From Verrucomicrobiales bacterium (GTDB lineage Bacteria; Verrucomicrobiota; Verrucomicrobiia; Verrucomicrobiales; Verrucomicrobiaceae), in the NCBI GenBank assembly GCA_003453085.1, contig DMMK01000213.1, forward strand, positions 1 through 9,112: a stretch of DNA of 9,112 nt. The letters are read 5' to 3'. Of the stretch, positions 6,178 to 9,112 are shown in pieces. The notes under the pieces are model-generated. The model saw only the letters and a program-made list of their open reading frames with translations. It made no database searches and was not told where the DNA came from. Each line of letters begins with the position of its first letter. Position 1 is the stretch's first letter. The position numbers and the translations under genes are program-made.

Positions 6178-7194
6178 TCAACCCGGCATGGCCATGGAAG
6201 AAGCGGGTTCTGAAGACTTCGGCTGGCTGCGCCATTGTGGCCCTACTTTAGGGTCGGCAAGGTCGCGCAGCAGATCCAGCACGGCCAGGCGGTAGCTAGA
6301 GTAGGGAGCCGTTTCCTCCTCCGTGCTGGGCGCGAGCTCGGCGGCACGCGCGGGCAGCTCCCAGTGGTGCATGCCCAGGTGGCGATGGTGCAGGCCGTGA
6401 AAGGGCTCATGCAAAAGGGTGTAGGCCAGCAGCTTCCCAGTCCAGCCTTCATCCACAATGCTGCGCGTGGCCCCGGTGGCACTGGTGCCGCGCAGGCCCA
6501 CGTGCTCCACGTACTTGCGCCAGCTTTGCAGATTGGCCGCCATCATCGCAGGCAGCAGATACAGGCACAGATAATACTTCCACAGGCCAAACCACGCGAC
6601 GGTGGCCACCACCACGGACCAAAAGGCCACGATGCCGATGATCTCCTGCCAGATGCGTTTGCGCACGCGCTTGTTCCGGATGGGGGAATTCGCCCGGAAG
6701 AAGGTGCGCAGAAACAGGTAGGGCGTGAACCACAGGCCGAAGGTCAGTTCTAAAAAGGCCGCCATGCGCCGCAACCAGCGCGGGGCCTGCGGGTCCACAA
6801 AGGGCCACAGCTCCTCATCTCGCTCCGTGGCCAGGTGCATGTGATGCGTCTGGTGCGCAGCGCGGTATAAACTAAAGCTGGTTAGGCTGAGGATACCGAT
6901 GAAGACGCCGTCGAATTCATTGAACTTCCGGTTTTTCCGCAGCAGGCCGTGCGAGGCCTCATGAAAGCCGATGAGCACCCCGTGCATGAAATGCCCCGCC
7001 AGCAGGACCAGCGGGACCACCAGCCACCAGTTCTCATGATACAGCGCGGCGAAGAGGCCGGCCTGGATAAAGACGAGCACAAAAACCAGGATCTGGAAGG
7101 CCGAGCGGCTGATCCAGTGCGGTTCATGGGGATCGGCACCGTCACCTTTCACGGTGAGGTCCAGGGGATCAGAAGAAGAGGCAGCGGCATTCAT
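6178..7194 (-). CDS. Membrane fatty-acid desaturase/hydroxylase family protein
   Basis: A 338-residue integral membrane di-iron enzyme of the FA_desaturase superfamily, which uses O2 and electrons to desaturate or hydroxylate acyl or isoprenoid chains. Counting from the ATG, the three histidine boxes are HEASH (78-82), HQTHH (114-118) and HGLHH (266-270), with extra histidines at MHL and LGMHHW. Hydrophobic segments lie at about 34-52, 56-75, 96-110, 150-165, 185-205 and 207-222. The region around boxes 1 and 2 (HEASHGLLRKNRKFNEFDG) reminds me of both acyl-lipid desaturases and CrtR-type carotenoid hydroxylases, so the substrate is open. The context favours an acyl chain from the neighbouring megasynthase. 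The ATG is five bases after the condensation gene stop; an adjacent in-frame GTG (7197) is the alternative. The Ser/Pro-rich last 20 residues look disordered. Confidence 0.9.
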   Translation of the reverse strand: MNAAASSSDPLDLTVKGDGADPHEPHWISRSAFQILVFVLVFIQAGLFAALYHENWWLVVPLVLLAGHFMHGVLIGFHEASHGLLRKNRKFNEFDGVFIGILSLTSFSLYRAAHQTHHMHLATERDEELWPFVDPQAPRWLRRMAAFLELTFGLWFTPYLFLRTFFRANSPIRNKRVRKRIWQEIIGIVAFWSVVVATVAWFGLWKYYLCLYLLPAMMAANLQSWRKYVEHVGLRGTSATGATRSIVDEGWTGKLLAYTLLHEPFHGLHHRHLGMHHWELPARAAELAPSTEEETAPYSSYRLAVLDLLRDLADPKVGPQWRSQPKSSEPASSMAMPG

Positions 7195-7199
7195 CACAT

Positions 7200-8549
7200 T
7201 CAGGCCAGGAGATCGGCGAGGGGAGTATGGGGTGAGAGGGATACGTTGGCCAGCACGCGTTGGTAGCGGCGGTTCAGTTCCTGCGTGTCTTCAGGAGTGA
7301 AAAGGGAGGGCCGGTAGAGCCACACCACTTCCAGTTCGTCCCCATCCTCCGTTACTTCACAGGCCAGGTCAAACCGGGCGGTGCCGGTGGACCGCATGCG
7401 CAGTTTAAATGACAAACTAGGCAGGGTGATGTCTGGGATGGGGTGGTTTTGCAGGGCAAAACGCACGTCGTAGATCGGGTTGTGCCCGGCCTCCGCTCTC
7501 ACGCCCAGCGTCTTCGCCAGCTCGGCAAAGGGCATGGCTTCCGCAAAGCAGTCCATGCTGGCATCCTGCACGCGCTTCACCGCAGTGGCAAAGGTCTGCG
7601 TGAGGTCCACCTGCCCGCGCAGGGGCACCACTCCGGCAAAGTAGCCCATGGTTTCCTTCGCGGCCTGTTTGGTGCGATTCGCCACCGGGCTGCCGACGAT
7701 GATGTCCATCTTCCCCGTCCACTGCGCCAGGGTCACCTGAAACGCGGCTAACAAAGTATTGAACAACGTCGCCCCCGTGGTCTTCGCCAGCGCACGGATG
7801 TTGCGGGTGGCCTCGGGCGAGAGGCTGGAGGCCCAGTAGGTGAGCTTCCCAGCACGCGCAGTTTCATCGGCCGGGCGTTCCCACAGGCGGGGAATCTCTG
7901 TCAGGTGCTTGCGCCAGAAAGCAGCGCGGGCATCCAGTTCCGCTGACTGCCAGGTGGCGCGCTCAGCCGCCGCCCAGGCGGTGTAGCTCATCTCCACCGG
8001 CGGCAGGGGACCGCCGCCAGGGAGCTTGTTTTGCAGATAGGCCGCCGCCAGTTCCTGAACGAAGACGCCCAGGGTCCAGCCATCGGCAATGGCATGGTGG
8101 ATGGCAAACACCAGCACCAGATCTCCCGGCCCACGTTGCAGCATCTCCACTCGGTAGAGAGGCCCGCGCAGCATGTCGAAAGGTCGGGTAAAAATCTCCC
8201 GCATCACGGCTTCCAGTCCCTCGCCATGGGCTTGGTCTGCAGGCAGTTCACGATAGTCCAGCACCACCGTGCCGGTGCGGCGGATCATCTGAAACGGCTG
8301 CTCTTTCCCAGGCAGAAAGGACAGCCGCAGGACTTCCTGCCGCTCCACCACCAGCTTCAGTGCCGCGTCGCAGTCCGCCTGCGTGATGTTGCCCCGCACC
8401 TCGATGAAGGCGCAGATGTGGTTGCCGATGTCACCAGGGGCGACAGGCGAATTTTCCCACAGCTCACGCTGGGGCAGGCTCAGAGGCTGGAGACGGATTT
8501 CACCGCTCTCCAGCCACTGTTTGAGGTTGGCACGAAGGTCTAGAGACAT
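7200..8549 (-). CDS. Free-standing NRPS-type condensation-domain protein
   Basis: A 449-residue protein consisting of one condensation (C) domain and nothing else. Such enzymes join a carrier-bound acyl group to an amine or alcohol; VibH (amide) and SgcC5 (ester/amide) are known free-standing examples. Core motifs are recognisable in order: C1 LSLPQRELW (23-31), C2 ERQEVLRLSF (69-78), and C3 HHAIADG (151-157) with catalytic His152 and Asp156 both intact. C4 is YTAW (189-192), C5 GSPVANR plus MGYFAGVVPLR (286-311), C6 AMPFAEL (338-344) and C7 NPIYDVRFALQN (357-368). No adenylation or carrier domain is present in this gene, and only about 20 residues precede C1, so there is no TubC-type N-terminal docking domain. 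It starts 17 nt after the ACP-bearing megasynthase gene, so that ACP is the obvious donor. Acceptor unknown. Confidence 0.93.
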   Translation of the reverse strand: MSLDLRANLKQWLESGEIRLQPLSLPQRELWENSPVAPGDIGNHICAFIEVRGNITQADCDAALKLVVERQEVLRLSFLPGKEQPFQMIRRTGTVVLDYRELPADQAHGEGLEAVMREIFTRPFDMLRGPLYRVEMLQRGPGDLVLVFAIHHAIADGWTLGVFVQELAAAYLQNKLPGGGPLPPVEMSYTAWAAAERATWQSAELDARAAFWRKHLTEIPRLWERPADETARAGKLTYWASSLSPEATRNIRALAKTTGATLFNTLLAAFQVTLAQWTGKMDIIVGSPVANRTKQAAKETMGYFAGVVPLRGQVDLTQTFATAVKRVQDASMDCFAEAMPFAELAKTLGVRAEAGHNPIYDVRFALQNHPIPDITLPSLSFKLRMRSTGTARFDLACEVTEDGDELEVVWLYRPSLFTPEDTQELNRRYQRVLANVSLSPHTPLADLLA

Positions 8550-8566
8550 GTCAGGATGACATCGGC

Positions 8567-9112
8567 TTACGCACCGGCTTTGCGTGCGGCTTTGGCAGCC
8601 GGGGCCGGGGTTTCCTCTGCCGCTGTCACATCATCCAGCAGGCTGGCGATGTCGTCATCCGAGATGGCATCCAGATCCACTTCATCCACGGAGGTGGGAG
8701 CCTCCACGACCGCAGGGGCGGCTGGCGCTTTCGCCGCCGTGCCGGTTGCCCCGCCCAGGTGCTCGCCAATGAGCGCGGCCAACTGGCCGATGGTGCGGGC
8801 ACGCATGAGGCTGGTCGGTGGCAGGGCCACGCCGATGGTGCTTTCGATGAGGTTTTCGATCTCGACGCCCATGAGGGAATCCAGACCCAAATCCGTCAGC
8901 GGCTGGTCATCGCGCAGGCTGTCAGGTTTCACGCGCAGGACGGAGCCCACGACTTCTCGCAAAGCCTGGGCGATGATGCCCGCACGATCTTCGGCCGAGG
9001 CCGCGTCAATCTTCGCACGCCAATCTCCCGTCATGCCGCCAGACTCGGCACTTTCCACGCCGGAGGCGAAGATGTGCTCCAGCAACGGATTTTCCTGGAG
9101 ACCGCGGAAGGA
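8567..9112 (-). CDS. C-terminal end of a large megasynthase (probably type I PKS): ACP domain plus acidic tail
   Basis: The frame is open to the right edge of the window, so this is the last 181 residues of a larger protein. Residues 1-15 include LQENPLLEHIF, which resembles the linker before the ACP in type I polyketide synthases. An acyl carrier domain follows (about 40-125), with helix I AGIIAQALREVVGSVL and the phosphopantetheine site DLGLDSLMG. The modified serine is residue 79 of this fragment (codon 8876-8878), followed by the EIENLIESTIGVALPP and ARTIGQLAALI helices. After an Ala/Pro-rich linker comes an acidic predicted helix DLDAISDDDIASLLDDV, then a basic Ala/Lys tail. The TTG at 9085 is not a credible start because coding continues upstream. 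Which catalytic domains come before (KS, AT, KR) cannot be seen; an NRPS or fatty-acid-synthase-like protein is possible but less likely. Confidence 0.85.
   Translation of the reverse strand, partial: SFRGLQENPLLEHIFASGVESAESGGMTGDWRAKIDAASAEDRAGIIAQALREVVGSVLRVKPDSLRDDQPLTDLGLDSLMGVEIENLIESTIGVALPPTSLMRARTIGQLAALIGEHLGGATGTAAKAPAAPAVVEAPTSVDEVDLDAISDDDIASLLDDVTAAEETPAPAAKAARKAGA
8627..8683 (-). other. Acidic helix in megasynthase tail, possible docking element
   Basis: Within the megasynthase C-terminus, the segment from EVDLDAI to SLLDDV is strongly acidic and has helix-forming spacing. It is separated from the ACP by an Ala/Pro-rich linker and followed by a basic AAKAARKAGA end. Similar short acidic tails after the last ACP occur in other PKSs and may mediate contact with the next enzyme. 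That role is inferred here; the partner would be the condensation protein encoded 17 nt downstream. Confidence 0.4.

Noticed and set aside
6235..6753. Long + strand frames opposite the desaturase and condensation genes
   Set aside because: High GC leaves antisense frames open; none has a ribosome binding site or a recognisable domain, while the - strand genes are clear family members.
8567..9085. Reading the ACP segment as a complete 172-residue stand-alone protein
   Set aside because: The only start there is a TTG, the frame stays open to the window edge, and the upstream residues continue a typical PKS linker.
1..9112. CRISPR arrays, tRNA/rRNA genes, insertion sequences, prophage or defence genes
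   Set aside because: No direct repeat arrays, RNA-gene-like segments, transposase motifs or terminal inverted repeats were seen; the window is nearly fully coding.

Overview
The window (about 60% GC by eye, no RNA genes, no insertion sequences, almost no intergenic space) looks like a chromosomal segment of a Gram-negative bacterium. The gene mix suggests the Planctomycetes–Verrucomicrobia group, most likely a Verrucomicrobium/Prosthecobacter-type organism: a squalene-hopene-cyclase-like protein with a long insertion in its QW region, a Tat-exported SMP-30 lactonase, a LolA-like periplasmic protein, and few recognisable Shine-Dalgarno sequences. This placement is an inference from protein flavour, not from a marker gene.

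Left part, + strand (1-1998). The C-terminal third of a squalene-hopene-cyclase-like protein enters from the left edge. It overlaps by an ATGA junction the start of a Tat-secreted SMP-30/gluconolactonase-like protein. After a 96-nt gap comes a 72-residue hydrophobic membrane protein, which runs 8 nt into the convergent operon.

Right part, - strand (9112 down to 1991). Eight genes run in one direction with mostly tiny gaps. In transcription order they are: the C-terminal end of a large carrier-protein-containing megasynthase, most likely a type I PKS (ACP plus an unusual acidic tail); a free-standing NRPS-type condensation-domain protein; a three-histidine-box membrane desaturase/hydroxylase; an ABC ATPase and a MacB/LolC-type permease; a LolA-like periplasmic carrier; a NIF3/DUF34 metal protein; and a 3-methyladenine DNA glycosylase. 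The last two look like housekeeping genes at the operon's distal end.

How the genes may work together (inference): the megasynthase builds an acyl/polyketide chain on its ACP, the free-standing condensation enzyme transfers it to an amine or alcohol acceptor, the desaturase modifies the lipid, and the ABC pair plus the LolA-like protein move the product, or a lipoprotein, out of the inner membrane and across the periplasm. This synthesis-plus-export arrangement is the most interesting part of the window. Its main enzyme lies mostly beyond the right edge, so the product cannot be named.
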